Of a stretch of DNA of 64,000 nucleotides, positions 27,901 through 38,600 are shown in pieces. The position numbers and the translations under genes were made by a program. Within the stretch, counting starts at the first letter, position 1. Each line of letters opens with the position of its first letter. The notes under the pieces are model-generated. The model made no database searches, was not told where the DNA came from, and saw only the letters and a program-made list of their open reading frames with translations. This stretch comes from Colias croceus (taxonomy: Eukaryota > Arthropoda > Insecta > Lepidoptera > Pieridae): contig NC_059545.1 in assembly GCF_905220415.1 (NCBI RefSeq), positions 8,566,001-8,630,000 of the forward strand, in the 5' to 3' direction.

Positions 27901-28318
27901 TTATCGTTGTTCTCTCCCGTTTTAGTGTACGTCGGCTCTGTTTCAATACGTAGGCATAAATATACAGATAGGCACTGATATCGTTCTCATCAAGGTCACC
28001 GCTGTTTTCATCCACAACTTTAAGCTGTTGATGTCCAACGAGTGAAGTACACACGCATGATCCTCCACCAACACGACGTCTTTTACTTCTCATACATTTA
28101 CTACCGATGATATCGCGTAACAATATTGTTTGTTCTTTAGAACTATCGTCGGTTTCTTTTATTAAAGATAAACCTTTTGATGTTAGACGCACACGAAAAA
28201 CGGATTTCTTCTTGGATAAAATATAGAATGTTTCTTCAAGGTGGACTTGCTCCTTTAAATCGGCTTTTTCGTCACCCATGTCATGAAATACGTCCACTCC
28301 AATCTTTGAATCCGCCAT
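9985..28318 (-). CDS. SphK: Sphingosine kinase (lipid kinase, DAGK catalytic fold)
   Basis: Phosphorylates sphingosine to sphingosine-1-phosphate. Three exons in reading order: 28318-27444, 13143-13044, 10836-9985; phases agree and give 608 residues plus stop, close to the fly enzymes. Residues about 182-196 hold KLLVLLNPKSGPGKA, 245-248 the nucleotide-binding GGDG followed by VLFEVLNGL, and 275-284 LPCGSGNGLA, all hallmarks of sphingosine kinases. Exon 2 supplies EPFFHQNMVGLSIALTRGK, and exon 3 the C4/C5 region SVGWGLLSDIDIESERLR...RFTLWALARTV and, near the end, VDGELVEYGPIQAEIFP. A variable Ser/Glu-rich insert (residues about 390-450) separates the last conserved blocks, as is usual in the family. 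The 5' intron is 14.3 kb. Fly has two paralogues (Sk1, Sk2); I cannot say which this matches. Confidence 0.92.
11243..11510. mobile_element. Short inverted-repeat element (MITE) in SphK intron 2
   Basis: Starts TTTTTAACCGACTTCAAAAA and ends with the inverse, TTTGAAGTCGGTTGTTTTTAA-like sequence, giving TIRs of about 20 bp around a 230-bp core that includes a long T-run (11290-11315). I recall this AACCGACTTCAAAAAAGGAGG start as a frequent lepidopteran repeat. Non-coding. Confidence 0.75.
12427..12825. repeat. Four tandem copies of a 100-bp unit
   Basis: The phrase ATTCTACATAAGAACCAGGC starts at 12431, 12531, 12631 and 12732, so the period is 100-101 bp. Copies 1 and 2 look identical; copies 3 and 4 share a 2-bp deletion (GCTAAAGC for GCTATAAAGC). 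Each contains an ATCGAT...ATCGAT spaced pair. Lies in the 10837-13043 intron of SphK. Confidence 0.95.
16381..17465. mobile_element. DNA element with about 330-bp inverted repeats
   Basis: Arms 16381-16712 and 17132-17465 are reverse complements over their whole length with scattered mismatches and small gaps (for example GATAAGATGCGCACTAATAA in the right arm matches the complement at 16495-16515). The outer ends are GGAGGTAGCAACGTT and the complement of AACGTTGCTAGCTCC. The 420-bp spacer has no convincing frame. Target duplication is not clear. Lies in the large SphK intron. Confidence 0.85.
18475..18830 (-). repeat. Two adjacent SINE/RTE-tail repeats
   Basis: The first begins GTGGTCCGCCCCGGCTTCGC and matches the copies at 26584-26765, 58300-58470 and 58473-58645. 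The second starts near 18646 with TAGCTTACCGCCCGCGGCTT and continues with a separate body ending near 18828. Both are in the reverse orientation relative to the copies ending in GCGGGCGAAGCC. Confidence 0.75.
19392..19429. other. Compact perfect-type hairpin with T-run
   Basis: AAAAATCG-A-AAGCGCC, loop GTGAAT, then GGCGCTT-A-CGATTTTT: 15 paired bases with one A-A mismatch, in a locally GC-rich stretch (19260-19430) of the SphK intron. It resembles a stem-loop terminator in form but there is no gene next to it. Confidence 0.6.
21512..21610 (+). repeat. Truncated RTE-tail repeat
   Basis: Contains TATTATAAAGAGGAAAACTT and CATCCGAAAGCTACATTATC like the element at 4677-4893, but it stops before the GCGGGCGAAGCC tail. 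Confidence 0.65.
22289..22513. repeat. Tandem repeat, 61-bp unit, nearly four copies
   Basis: TTGTATATTTTATTAAGTTA starts at 22291, 22352, 22413 and 22474, an exact 61-bp period with no visible differences between copies. Intronic (SphK). Confidence 0.95.
23318..23541. mobile_element. Copy of GTGAAACTTCTTT family (MITE-like)
   Basis: Shares ordered phrases with 43890-44107: GCGTGTACT...GTACACACGT, AAACTTCTTTATG, TTTTCAAAAAATAATTTAC, TACGTCGAATCACG, GATGGCGCGTAACG, and AACCCCGATAAAGAAGTT. The AAACTTCTTTAT near one end and ATAAAGAAGTT near the other form inverted ends of about 15-19 bp. Confidence 0.7.
23852..24176. repeat. Two tandem copies of a 163-bp unit
   Basis: CGCGATTTTTTCATAATAAT occurs at 23852 and 24015, and both copies run through CCCAATCTTACTGCGGACAA to ATTTATTTGGTTT with no obvious difference. 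A recent duplication inside the SphK intron. Confidence 0.95.
24640..25060 (-). repeat. RTE-tail/SINE repeat with (CAGA)n
   Basis: Starts ACTAGCTTCCGCCCGCGACT and contains AAGTTTCATCGAAATCGAAC, a phrase typical of these repeats, then a (CAGA)n run at 24961-24989. Non-coding. Confidence 0.7.
25156..25888. mobile_element. 733-bp MITE with TAA target duplication, Harbinger-like
   Basis: Ends GGGCCGATTTTTCAATGCCC (25156) and its complement (ending 25888) form TIRs of about 30 bp without a visible mismatch. TAA flanks both sides (25153-25155, 25889-25891), the 3-bp TWA duplication of PIF/Harbinger elements. The subterminal parts repeat CTATCT/AGATAG-type motifs. No coding region. Confidence 0.85.
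26225..26485 (-). repeat. tRNA-derived SINE
   Basis: On the minus strand it starts with a tRNA-like head, CCTGCCTTCCAAGCCAGAGG then GTGGGTTCGATTCCCACC (a good box B / T-arm), followed by an unrelated body (AATATGTGTGTGATGAACAT) and a tail through GTATGGGATCAGATC to GTGTGTGAAAATTGTCC. This head-body-tail layout is the common lepidopteran SINE type. It is not a functional tRNA because the 3' acceptor side runs on into the SINE body. Confidence 0.85.
26584..26768 (-). repeat. SINE/RTE-tail repeat
   Basis: Begins AGTGGTCCGCCCTGGCTTCG and ends ACTTTCGCATTTATAATATT, preceded by a short (CAGA)n. Same family as 18475-18645. Confidence 0.75.
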
Positions 28319-28861
28319 AACTGTGTATTAATATTTAGGTACTGCTAAAAATTAAAATTGATATTTCAAAAGTCAAAACCAAGGCCACTTCGATGTCAAA
28401 TTGACATTTACAAATTCGCAATATCAACAAACTCGTTCTTGCCATATAAAATAAAAATATGATATTGAACCAAGCACACAAGTATTGAACTATTGAACTC
28501 GTTTTCTTCTCTTTTTCAATGTCTCCACTGGTGGTGGTGCTGATTAAAGCTTAGATTAAAGGGACTCCGCATGTGGACTCCACCCATGCCCAGCTTAATG
28601 TATTACTCATATATAAATTATTGTATTTAGATTATCTGTAATTTAATATGACAACTGTCGTCTAAATTGTCATTTGTCAACGTCAGCGCAGTGTTTCTAA
28701 TTATTTGGTAGGTATTTTGGTACATAATTTGGTTTATGGTTTCTAACCTACACTGTTACAATATATAAAATCATATTCAAAATATTTTGGTTTCTTAATA
28801 ATTAGTCCTAGACTGTACTTATACGACCACTTATTTCATATTCAATGAATCTATTTACAAT
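28319..28861. promoter_or_regulatory. Divergent upstream region of SphK and Dnmt2
   Basis: 543 bp separate the two start codons, which point away from each other. Promoters and 5' UTRs of both genes must lie here unless further untranslated exons exist. It includes a CCACTGGTGGTGGTGC block near 28525 that is GC-richer than its surroundings. No core motif is claimed. Confidence 0.5.
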
Positions 28862-30326
28862 ATGCATAAAATCCTAGAACTCTACAGTGGCATTGGTGGT
28901 ATGCACTGTGCCTGGAATGGTAGGTAACTTATTTCTCATATCTATTATCTCTATCTAATAATAACGAATAATTAAGTTGAAATCCATGCTACAATCTATA
29001 ATAATATCGTTCTCAATTTCAGATTCTGGTTTGGAGGGAAAAGTAATGACAGCTATAGATATCAATACAGTAGCTAATGAAGTATACCGTAACAATTTTC
29101 CTAACACTTGTTTAATTTGCAAGAACATTCAGTCCCTAAGTGTGGATGATATTTGTAGGCTAGAAGTTAATACAATATTAATGTCCCCGCCATGCCAGCC
29201 ATTTACAAGGAATGGAAAATTTCTAGATGAGAATGATCCTCGAACAAACTCTTTTATTTATATTATAAATATATTACCACAATTATACAATATTGAATAC
29301 ATATTAATGGAAAATGTAAAAGGATTTGAATGTTCAAAAGTGAGGAACTTATTTATAGATAAATTAAAAGAATGTGGGTTTTATTATCAAGAATTTCTAT
29401 TATGTCCCAGCAAAGTAGGTGTGCCTAATTCTAGATTAAGATATTACTGTATAGCTAGAAAAACTAAATCAGAATGGAATTTTAAAAGGAAAGATGAAAT
29501 TGTAAGTAAAAACATAATCAACAAGGTACTTTTTCTACACTAATATTATAAAGAGGAAAACTTTCGTTTGTTTGATTGTAATGAATAGGCTCATAAACTA
29601 CTGAACGGATTTTAAAAATTCTTTCACCATTCGAAAGCTACATTATCCACGAGTAATATAGGCTATATATTATCATGCTAAGACCAACAGGAGCGGAGCC
29701 ACGCGGGTGAAACCGCGCGGCACAGCTAGTTACAAATAACTTCAAACTATTAATAGTAAGAAAATTTGATAATTGTTGTATTCAACAAATATGTACTTTA
29801 TAATTCCTCTACATTTTCAAAATTGGTAAATTCTATTTTGTATGTTACTTGCATTTTTTACTTCCAGATGTATGACATTCCCATAGAAACAAATGAACCA
29901 TTTGCAATACAGAGTATTATAGAAGACAATGTGCCAGATACTTACATCCTAACAGATAAAGTATTGAAGTGGGGAAAAGCTTTAGACATATGTTTCAAAG
30001 ACTCAAAGAGATCTTGTTGTTTTACAAAGGCATACTCTCATTATGTTGATGGAACGGGCTCAGTTTTCACAGAGATTGATCAAGAAACTGCAAAGAAATG
30101 TTATGCAGAAGCCAACATGTATGAACCTGGGAGTGAGGACTTCATCAACAAACTGAAAGAATTAAAACTTAGATACTTTACGCCTAAAGAAATACTGGCA
30201 CTCATGTCTTTTCCTAAAGACTATGTGTTTCCGGAAAGTACAACTGTTAAACAGTGTTATAGATTGTTAGGGAATAGTGTCAATGTTAAAGTAATAAGTG
30301 AATTATTGAAAATATTATTTTTATAA
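28862..30326 (+). CDS. Dnmt2: Dnmt2/TRDMT1, tRNA(Asp) cytosine-5 methyltransferase
   Basis: Methylates C38 of tRNA-Asp (and some other tRNAs) using S-adenosylmethionine, with a DNA-methyltransferase fold. Three exons: 28862-28919, 29023-29501, 29868-30326; phases agree, giving 331 residues (fly about 345). Motif I is LELYSGIGGMHCAW at residues 5-18; motif IV PPCQPF at 75-80 with catalytic Cys77; motif VI ENV at 116-118; motif VIII region SRLRYYCIARK; the Dnmt2-specific CFT tripeptide at 230-232 followed by KAYSHYVDGTGSVF; and motif IX/X LLGNSVNVKVISELL at the end. All key residues are present, so it should be active. The second intron contains an RTE-tail repeat. Stop codon lies 93 bp from that of the opposing JTB gene. 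Confidence 0.95.
29539..29732 (+). repeat. RTE-tail/SINE repeat in Dnmt2 intron 2
   Basis: Starts CACTAATATTATAAAGAGGA and ends GGGTGAAACCGCGCGGCACA then GCTAGTTA. It shares its first half with 4677-4893 but has a different tail. It fills over half of the 366-bp intron and lies clear of both splice sites. Confidence 0.75.
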
Positions 30327-30419
30327 TAAAATTTTATTGATATACATATTATTTAAATCAAATACTTTTTGATTACTTACATGTTATCACAATAAATAAT
30401 TAATACATGTTAAGTCTGC

Positions 30420-31125
30420 TTAAATAGTTCCATTAGCAAGCGCTTGCCTCGCCCTCCTCTTTGCTCTATGATTCAAAACTCTCATTCTTAACATCACAGC
30501 AATAGAGGACACCATGCCAACTATAAAGGTCCAAATTGTGAATTTCCAGAAGGCTCTTTCTTCTAAATATGCTACACGATCGCAGCTACAGGAAAAAAAA
30601 TATAACAATATTTTTCATTTATCAGAATAAACATAATACGCAATAGATTGTTTACCTTCTAGTGACCGTTTCTCCATTCTCACATTTTAATATTTCTTTA
30701 AAACTTGTGTGTATGCATACACCAATGCTTTTGCTTCGAATTTCGAAATCTAAAAAAAAACAAACAATTTAAATACATATGTATGTCATTTGAATTGAAC
30801 ATTTTCTAGTTGAACTAGTAAAATTACCTGAACAGGGGTGACATTCACTTATAATTGTATACGGCTGATTGATCCAACATGTTGAGTTATTTTCTGTTGG
30901 AAATGTCTTATTCCTCCTTTGACTACCAGATAAAGTATCAGCAAGATGTGATTCTAATATTAGAACTACAATTGTCAAGCTAAAAGAAAGATAGGATTAT
31001 AAAAAAACACCATTTATATAGTCTATAGAGCATAAAACAATACAAAAGATGTTCAGGCTTTAAACTTACATTCCTAGTGATAGAGTTCCAAAAAACATAC
31101 ATCTCTTTGAACATGTTTCAATCAT
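30420..31125 (-). CDS. JTB: JTB-family single-pass membrane protein
   Basis: Jumping translocation breakpoint protein is a small type I membrane protein linked to cytokinesis, mitochondria and growth control. Four exons in reading order: 31125-31070, 30979-30828, 30749-30656, 30585-30420; phases agree, giving 155 residues (human 146). An N-terminal hydrophobic segment (MFFGTLSLGILTIVVLIL) looks like a signal anchor or peptide. The Cys-rich lumenal part has CWINQPYTIISECHPCS and LKCENGETVTRSCDRVAYLE, the latter aligning with the human CR..LMEQRLFWKF region; then AFWKFTIWTFIVGMVSSIAV forms the transmembrane segment, followed by a basic tail (HRAKRRARQAL). Identification is by this order of Cys motifs and FWKF. 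Confidence 0.88.
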
Positions 31126-31688
31126 TGTGAATGTCAACTGAAGTTTCTTGAAGGCACCACAAAATCTTCGTTATCTTTTTACGGTTTAGTAAATTAAGTA
31201 ATAAATCGAATGATGAAATTTATATCTTAGATAATATCTTATATTTATTGAATTGATAGGTACGTCTTCTTATTCTTGCAACATCAACGTCTAGATAATA
31301 TTTTTATAAAGCTATACTATCAAATATGTAGCTAAAATATGAATATTGAACTATTAATTCACTATACTTTTCCGTATTTCACTAGGATTCCACTAGGATT
31401 CGTTATTCTGAGATTTCACTTGTAATTTCAGCAGTGAATCGTGATGTCAATCGACAATCATTAAAAATCAAAACATGTCATCCCTATGTCATCCTATGTC
31501 ATGAGTCATTTACCTGACGTTTCATTGGATGCAGATGCAGAATGAACCTCAAGTTTATCTATGAATGAACCACAGAGTAGGTGGGTAAAAAAAATTCAAA
31601 TATGTGTTTGCAAATGAAAAGGTATACAGAGTATATTATAAAAAAAAATTCGTGCCAAGTCCAAATTATTAGGGGTGTCTTCCGATAA
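31126..31688. promoter_or_regulatory. Upstream region of JTB
   Basis: AT-rich, no coding region. It should contain the JTB promoter. A short direct repeat (CACTAGGATTC at about 31380 and 31391) is present; nothing else is recognisable. Confidence 0.4.
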
Positions 31689-32351
31689 GCTACTGTTACA
31701 CATATGCTCTAAAATAGCATGCTTAAAACCGTGCTATTGAGTATGCTCAATACGAGCATGCTGATGAGCAGTTTACATTTGCTAGCAATAGGCATGCTAG
31801 TTTTAAGTATGCTCCTGAATAAGCATGCTCAAAGCAGACATTCAAATACTTATGCCATTTTATAGCGTGCTTCCTTGCTCTCTGTCAGTTCAAATAAAGT
31901 CATGGACAATCAAACAGCTATCCGTATGGAGCTAAACAAGATCATTCTTTTGCTGGCGATGCAATGCATCCAGAAGCTTATATCAGCTCGTCAAAAAAAG
32001 AAAAGAAAGAGAAAGATTTGGGTCCGTGATTGGATATCTAGAAGAGAGGACTTTGGAGCAAGTGCTCAATTGCAATGTGCGCGCGCACTTCACTTGTTGT
32101 GACGCGACCGACTGATAGATATAGATACTAGCATGCTCATTAAAGCAAACCTGCTTAGACGTGCTTGACGCACGCCCCCTTCCACCCGCGCCGCAAGTAG
32201 CATGCTCAAAAATCGCACGACTGTTGATTTTTGAGGATTCTCGAAATAAGCATGCTTATTTTGAGCAAGGGCTGGACACACGTGCTTTTAAGCAGCAAGT
32301 GCTCGGTTGAAGCATGCTGCGTGCTCGAAATAAGCATGTGTAATAGTACCT
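31689..32351 (+). mobile_element. PIF/Harbinger-like remnant rich in AGCATGCT sites
   Basis: The ends CTACTGTTACACATATGCT and the complement of AAGCATGTGTAATAGTACC are imperfect inverted repeats next to TAA/TTA. The plus-strand frame 31902-32102 starts at an ATG (MDNQTAIRMELNKI) and reads KRKRKIWVRDWISRREDFGA, which resembles the conserved start of Harbinger-type transposases (W-V-R-x-W-x-x-R-R). It stops soon after, so the transposase is truncated. Both subterminal parts carry many GCATGC or AGCATGCT sites. It sits between JTB and the tud start. Confidence 0.65.
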
Positions 32352-32651
32352 TAAAGATTGTCTCATTGTCTCGATGTTCCGATGCTACCATTGTTTTTAA
32401 TCTGTAAATTCATAGACAAGGAAAAAAGAAAAAAAAAATAAAACGAGCAAATTTGACAATTCCGTAATCCGTTTCGGTTGTCGCCATGTTAGATAAATCG
32501 TAATCGAAAACGTAAACGGAAAAGAAAGTGGATTTAATTTGTGAAGAAAAGATCGTCAAAACCGCTTGTTACTCCTAAAAAAATATTTTCGCGTTATGTG
32601 ATTTTTTTATTCTGTGTTTTCATTTAAATTGCTTTAATAGAATTTAAAAAT
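32352..32651 (+). promoter_or_regulatory. Upstream region of tud
   Basis: About 300 bp between the Harbinger remnant and the tud start codon. It contains a poly-A tract (32421-32440) and an AT-rich leader; the promoter or 5' UTR probably lies here. No defined motif is claimed. Confidence 0.4.
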
Positions 32652-35600
32652 ATGGCTTTGTCTACCACTGAACCTCAGCGTTCTTTTCGCCTATATGTAA
32701 CCTATGTGGATGGAGATGGACACTTTCTGAAAATAAGTGGGCAACTGGATCAACAATCTTCGTTGATGATAGAGAGCCTATTTCAAACAGCAAGTGTTAA
32801 TTTAGAAAAAGGCATAGGAGCGGTTCCGCCGGCAGCTATACATGAAGGCATAATTTGTGCCGCGAAATACAAAGATGGAACTTACTATCGAGCTAAAATT
32901 ATAAATACCACTAATCTTGCTACAGGCTTAGTAGGTGTACATTTTATTGATTACGGTAACAAAGATATAATTTCTCTTAGTACTATACGCTTCTTAGATA
33001 ACTATGATCCTATGTTCCTTCAACTACGTGGTCAGGCTACCGACTACTATCTCTCACGTATTATGCACCCAGCAGGGAGATGGGAGGAAGCACTTTTATT
33101 AAAATTACAAAGTTTGCTTTGTTATGCTGAATATCCAGCTACAATTGAAGCTCATACTAGATCATTACCAATAATTTCGATCCAGTTTAAAGGTAATGAT
33201 TTATCCACTCACCTTGTATCTAATAAATTTGGTTTGGCTTTGCCAGTTGCTAAACAAGAAGTCCTACTATTACAAATGAATGAAAATCAACCGGGTCCTA
33301 ATTGGTCACCAAGTTTACTAAATGAACAACCCTCATTCACAGAACATGTTCCATTTCTAATCAATCAAAACTTTCCAAATCCTGCTGTGGCTATGAGATT
33401 AAACCAAACAGTTACAATGCCATTTAATGGAGCACCACCATCTTCAATAAATCAAAGATTACTGGTTAATAAAGCTTCCAGAAATATAGTAAACCTTCGA
33501 GCCCCTGTTCGTCAACCACAACATCATCAACCGTCATCAGTTCCTATGTCAGCATCACCATCTCCTGTATTAAAGGGACCACCATCACCTAAGAAATCTA
33601 TTACTTACAAAAGCAAGCTGCTCGAAGTCAATTCTTCTCATAAGGTTTTTGTCTCATATGCTGAGGAAGGTCCAGAACTGTTTGCGGTCCAATTGGCAAC
33701 AGATGCAAACAAATTGCAAGACATGATGGATGATATTAATAGAAGGCCCCACAGCAGTCTGACAGAGCCACCAATGATTGGAACTGTATGTCTCGGTAGA
33801 ATGTCTGGAGATAGAATTATATGCAGAGCCATTGTCATGAATCTTTCTGGATCACAATGCAAGCTATTCTTTGTTGACTTTGGTGACACTGAAATGGTTT
33901 CATACTATGATATATTTGACATTCCGGAAGAGTTTGTGAAGCCTAATGTTTTTGCAATGAGATTTTGTCTGTCTGGAGTTAAAAAACTTGAGAAGGGTCC
34001 ATACTTGAATGAGGCATTCAAACAGCTTGTCAATGGAAAAATTTTAACACTAAAAGTTGTAGCACCAGAGGGGCCTCCATTGATTCAATATGGGGAACTA
34101 TACATTGACAATAAGAACATTTTGGATTTGTTGCTGGCTAACATGAAAGATAAGTTGCAATTTAGATGGCTGCAGATGTTACCACTAGGCAGTAAGCAGT
34201 CAGTTTTGGTGTCATATGTTGATAGCTGCATAAAATTCTATGTGCAGTTATCTGATAAGATTGAAGAGTTGAATGCTGTGATGGAAGCTGTTAAGATCCA
34301 CTGTGAAAATACATCTTCACCAGGAGCCCTTCCTGTAGGGGCAGTGTGCTGTGCTAGGTTCCCCGATGATGATAACTGGTACCGTGCCATGGTTAGGGGT
34401 ACCAAGGGAGATAAAATTGTGGTAGCTTACGTTGACTATGGAAATGAACAGGAAGTGGCCATAGCTGATGTGAGGACAATCACCCCTGATTTGATTCAAC
34501 TACCAGCACAGGCTATGAAATGTGCTTTGAAAGTAAGTGCAATATTCAATTGATATAATTATTTTTATATTTTTTTTTTATTTGTACCCAAAATTTTGAT
34601 TACTATGCTATTTATCTGGTTTTATGTTATCTACTAACAACATTATAAATCTTAAACAGGGCTTTGAAAACAAACCAGTAGAAACGAAAACATCAAATCA
34701 ACTGGAAATGCTGGCATTAGAGAAGACCCTGATGGCTCATGTTGTAGGCATGCTGTCCAATGATACAATGCTTGTGACACTGATTGACGACAGTGTGAGC
34801 CCACCCTTGGATGTAGCGAGAAGGATGAATCAGCTGTCTCAGCCAAGGAGCACTGGGTTGGAGGTAAGAACTGAAAATAATTGTGATATCTTATACAAAT
34901 TGTATTGTTTAATGTGACATTGTATAGTACACTCAAATTTGATAAAGGAGATCCCTTCATAAAATCATGTATTATACATTGTATTGTATTATACTCTGAC
35001 AAAAAAAAAATTCTTTAGAAGTATGTAAGTATATGGATTTATATATAAAGTTACCAATAAAAACTTTATGAACCGAAGATCATTGTCCTATGATATCATT
35101 CTGATTCTGTATGCCCATTACAATATTGTAAACATATTTTATAAGGTGAGATCATTCTCATGATAAGCTATGCAATTTTCGTTCGTAAATTTACTGCGAG
35201 TCTGTTTTTATTTTGATGATACTCATTCGAACCAAGCATTAACATCAATAAAATCATAATATAGTGTTAGAAATCAAACATGGGCTGGGTTAAATATTAC
35301 TTTGAACGTAATAAGCCAGGTAGAAAGACTATTATGAAAGTCTGTGTAGTTAAAGCAAACAATGTATAAACAACTAACATTCCGCCCACGACTTCGTTCG
35401 CGTAGTCAAACGCACTTTCGCATTTATAATATCAGTATGTTAGAGAACCGAGGCAAAATAGCTTTGTGCATAACATTTTAAAGTGAAGTGACATTACAAA
35501 ATACAAAGTATTCACAAATTATTTTTGCAATTGACTATAATTCTGCCAAAATATTAAACCACAAGTTTTATCCAAAAATAGAGTAAAGCTCCTGCACCCC

Positions 35601-38600
35601 CACGCAAAGAAGCATCCGAGATATTCAGTTCGCCAGAAGGAAGTATCCCTGATGATGGACGGAAGAAGAACTTCAGAAGGGAAAAGAGTTTCAGGGATGA
35701 TAAGAAATCAATGGATGGGGATGAGTTTGGGCAACACGGTAGCAGTTTCCGTGGAAGGTAATATTTTTTTCAATTGCATATTTTTTTAAAGTAGCAACAT
35801 TGTTGCGTGAATTCGTCTGTAAACTTTTTTTCTAAATACCCTAAATTTGGCAAAAAAATGTTCCCATATTTCAAAGTGATCTCAAATTGGTATATTTCAA
35901 TTTAAAACCAGTAAAATCGAACTAACTGGAGCGAAAACATTTGCCGAAAAAAAAAAAAAACGGTTATAATGAAATGAATAACACATAAAGATTTAATTTT
36001 TTATGCCATAATTTATTAATTTTGTCATGTTCACTGTACCAAAAAATATATTATTCAAACAGATTAAGTGGTATCATACAATAATGACCTAAAGAAGCAC
36101 CTAACTTACAAATAGTACTATTAAGTTTTTGTTGTATAACCCTGAAAAATATATATTAATACAGTTACATTTTAATTGGGAATCAGTATGGCTAATAAAT
36201 TACAAGGTAATGGAACATTATTGATCCTTTTACAAAAAGGCAGGGTCTTCACTAATTACATTACATAAATATAATTACAAAGCAACTCAGGTGTTAAGGT
36301 CAACAATGTTAATACTGGAACATCTTATTACACTTAGCTAGTCTTTACCAGCTAAGTGTTCTGCTTTATTACATATGTACGTCAGATCTGAAGAAAAAAA
36401 AAAGTATACAACGCACGATAATGTATTGAATAAATTACAATTAAAAATTGCAAAATCACAGCGGAAACAGTAAGAGCATACATTTTATGAGCGACACGGC
36501 GCGTGTTCCGTTTAAACTTTTTCTCGCGATGCGGCAAAAAAATAATAGCTTTGAGTCATGTCCAAAATAGCCTTCTGGGGTCTTTGAACTCTCTGAAAGC
36601 TCAGTTGTAAATTCGATTTTATACCCATAACATGTACAGGCATCGGTATAGGTAAAATAATTTATAAATGTGTTGGTTTTAAGTTAAAATACCAGGGTTA
36701 AGCGTGTTTATTTTTTCCTAATAGAGATCAAAAGGATGGCTTCGAAAGATCGGGACCGGGCCGCCATAGCGACAAGTACGCTAAGCCGGATAGAGGTGAT
36801 AGGTAAATAAAACAATTATATTATATCGTTTTACTTTAGTTTGTTCTTATAGTTATCACATTTTTGTTCATTTAAAATAATATTATATGAAACAAAATGA
36901 TATGGAGATCAATGCAAAAAAATGTTACTTCATAAGGTTTACAAGGAAATTAAATTCGATAAACTATAATTACAGTATAGGCGACCATACAATTCAAGAA
37001 AAAAGCTTGGTCCGTGACTTGGGTGTTTTAATGGATAGCAAACTAACATACTTACAACACATAGACAATATTACTGCTCGCGCCTCTAAAATGCTGGGTT
37101 TTATTATGAGGAACTCCAAAGGATTTAGAAATTATAAAACTAAAGTTACATTGTATAACAGCCTCGTGCGCAGTGTATTAGAATATTGTTCTACTGTCTG
37201 GAGGCCACACTACGCCACACACACTTTACGTCTCGAACGCATCCAAAAGAGATTTTTATGGCATTTACTACATAATTGCGGAACACCAAGAAAAAAACCA
37301 CACTCATATAATGACCGACTGACTTACTTCAACATGAACTCGCTCGAAGATCGAAGAGACATTATTGATCTACTTTTCGTATCTAAACTTTTTAATAATA
37401 AAATTAACTGTCCCCAATTACTAGCAAGATTCAACATTCGTGTACCGACTAGATATCCCCGCTTTAAAATAACCCCATTAGCTCCTCCACTCCGCAAATC
37501 CGTTTCCGGGGCCAACTCCCCACTACCCAGACTATCAAAAATAATCAATAAATACAGTGATAAAATCGACATCTTCTTCCATACACCCAACAAGCTCCGT
37601 TCTATAGTGAAGGATATACAAAAATTGATACCTTAAATTGTTGTCATCATCATCTATCATCTATTAATTAAAAATTATTATTCTTTTAATAATAAAAATA
37701 ACTTTGTAAAAATAATTTTGGTTTGTTACTTTATCGCAAGAACTATATGTTATGTAATAATAATTATACTAAAGAATCATTGTAAACAAATGTTGGTTAA
37801 CCAAATAAATAAATAAAAAAAAAAATATTATAATCACGCTTCACATAATTCAGTCATTTTTTACAGTTTTGCATGTAAATACTTAATACTATTGAACATT
37901 TTAGATAAAAAGTTATTTCTGAATTTAGTGCTGGATCTTTAGGAGATAACCATCAGTCATGGTTGAATTTTTCAAAGTGCAAAATATTTATATATTTTCT
38001 TTTATTAAGTTAATTTGTTGTGCAGACGCGGTAGACCCAGAGACAATCAATTCTCGCCGCAACCGGCGCCCGTTGGAGATGACAGTTGGGAGGAGACCAC
38101 ACAGCAACCCGTGCAGTCGCCGCCATTGCGACACAATAGGGAAAACCATAGAGACAAGTATGTTGCGTGCTTTTAATGTTGCTTTAAGAATATAAGATAC
38201 ATTATAGGGTTACCACAATATTTTTAAACAATCATAGAAATAGAAATCAGGTACTATCTACGAAATTATAGTTGTAACAGTTAATTTATTTATATTATGT
38301 ATGTTGTGTTAAAGTTTTTAAATTATTTCTTAAGTTTTTATTCACTTATTTTTATTGTTTTACAATTTTTTTTATGTACCCCCTTTTTTTACTAAATATC
38401 CCCATGATTTTTATATCCAACCTTATTTAAGTACTTAAAAATTATATAATTACACCAAGTGTACCCATTACGCACCAACAGACGAAAGTCTCGCGGGGAC
38501 GACAAAAAGGGTCCCAAAGATAAGGATAGCAAGGACAAAGACAAGAAGGAGTCGAGTGTGGGGCGCCGGCTCCGGCAGGTTGCCGAGGCTGCCGGCTCGC

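Noticed and set aside
36887..37636. 249-residue frame as a host gene or tud exon
   Set aside because: Clearly the C-terminal part of a non-LTR retrotransposon reverse transcriptase, and tud splices cleanly around it.
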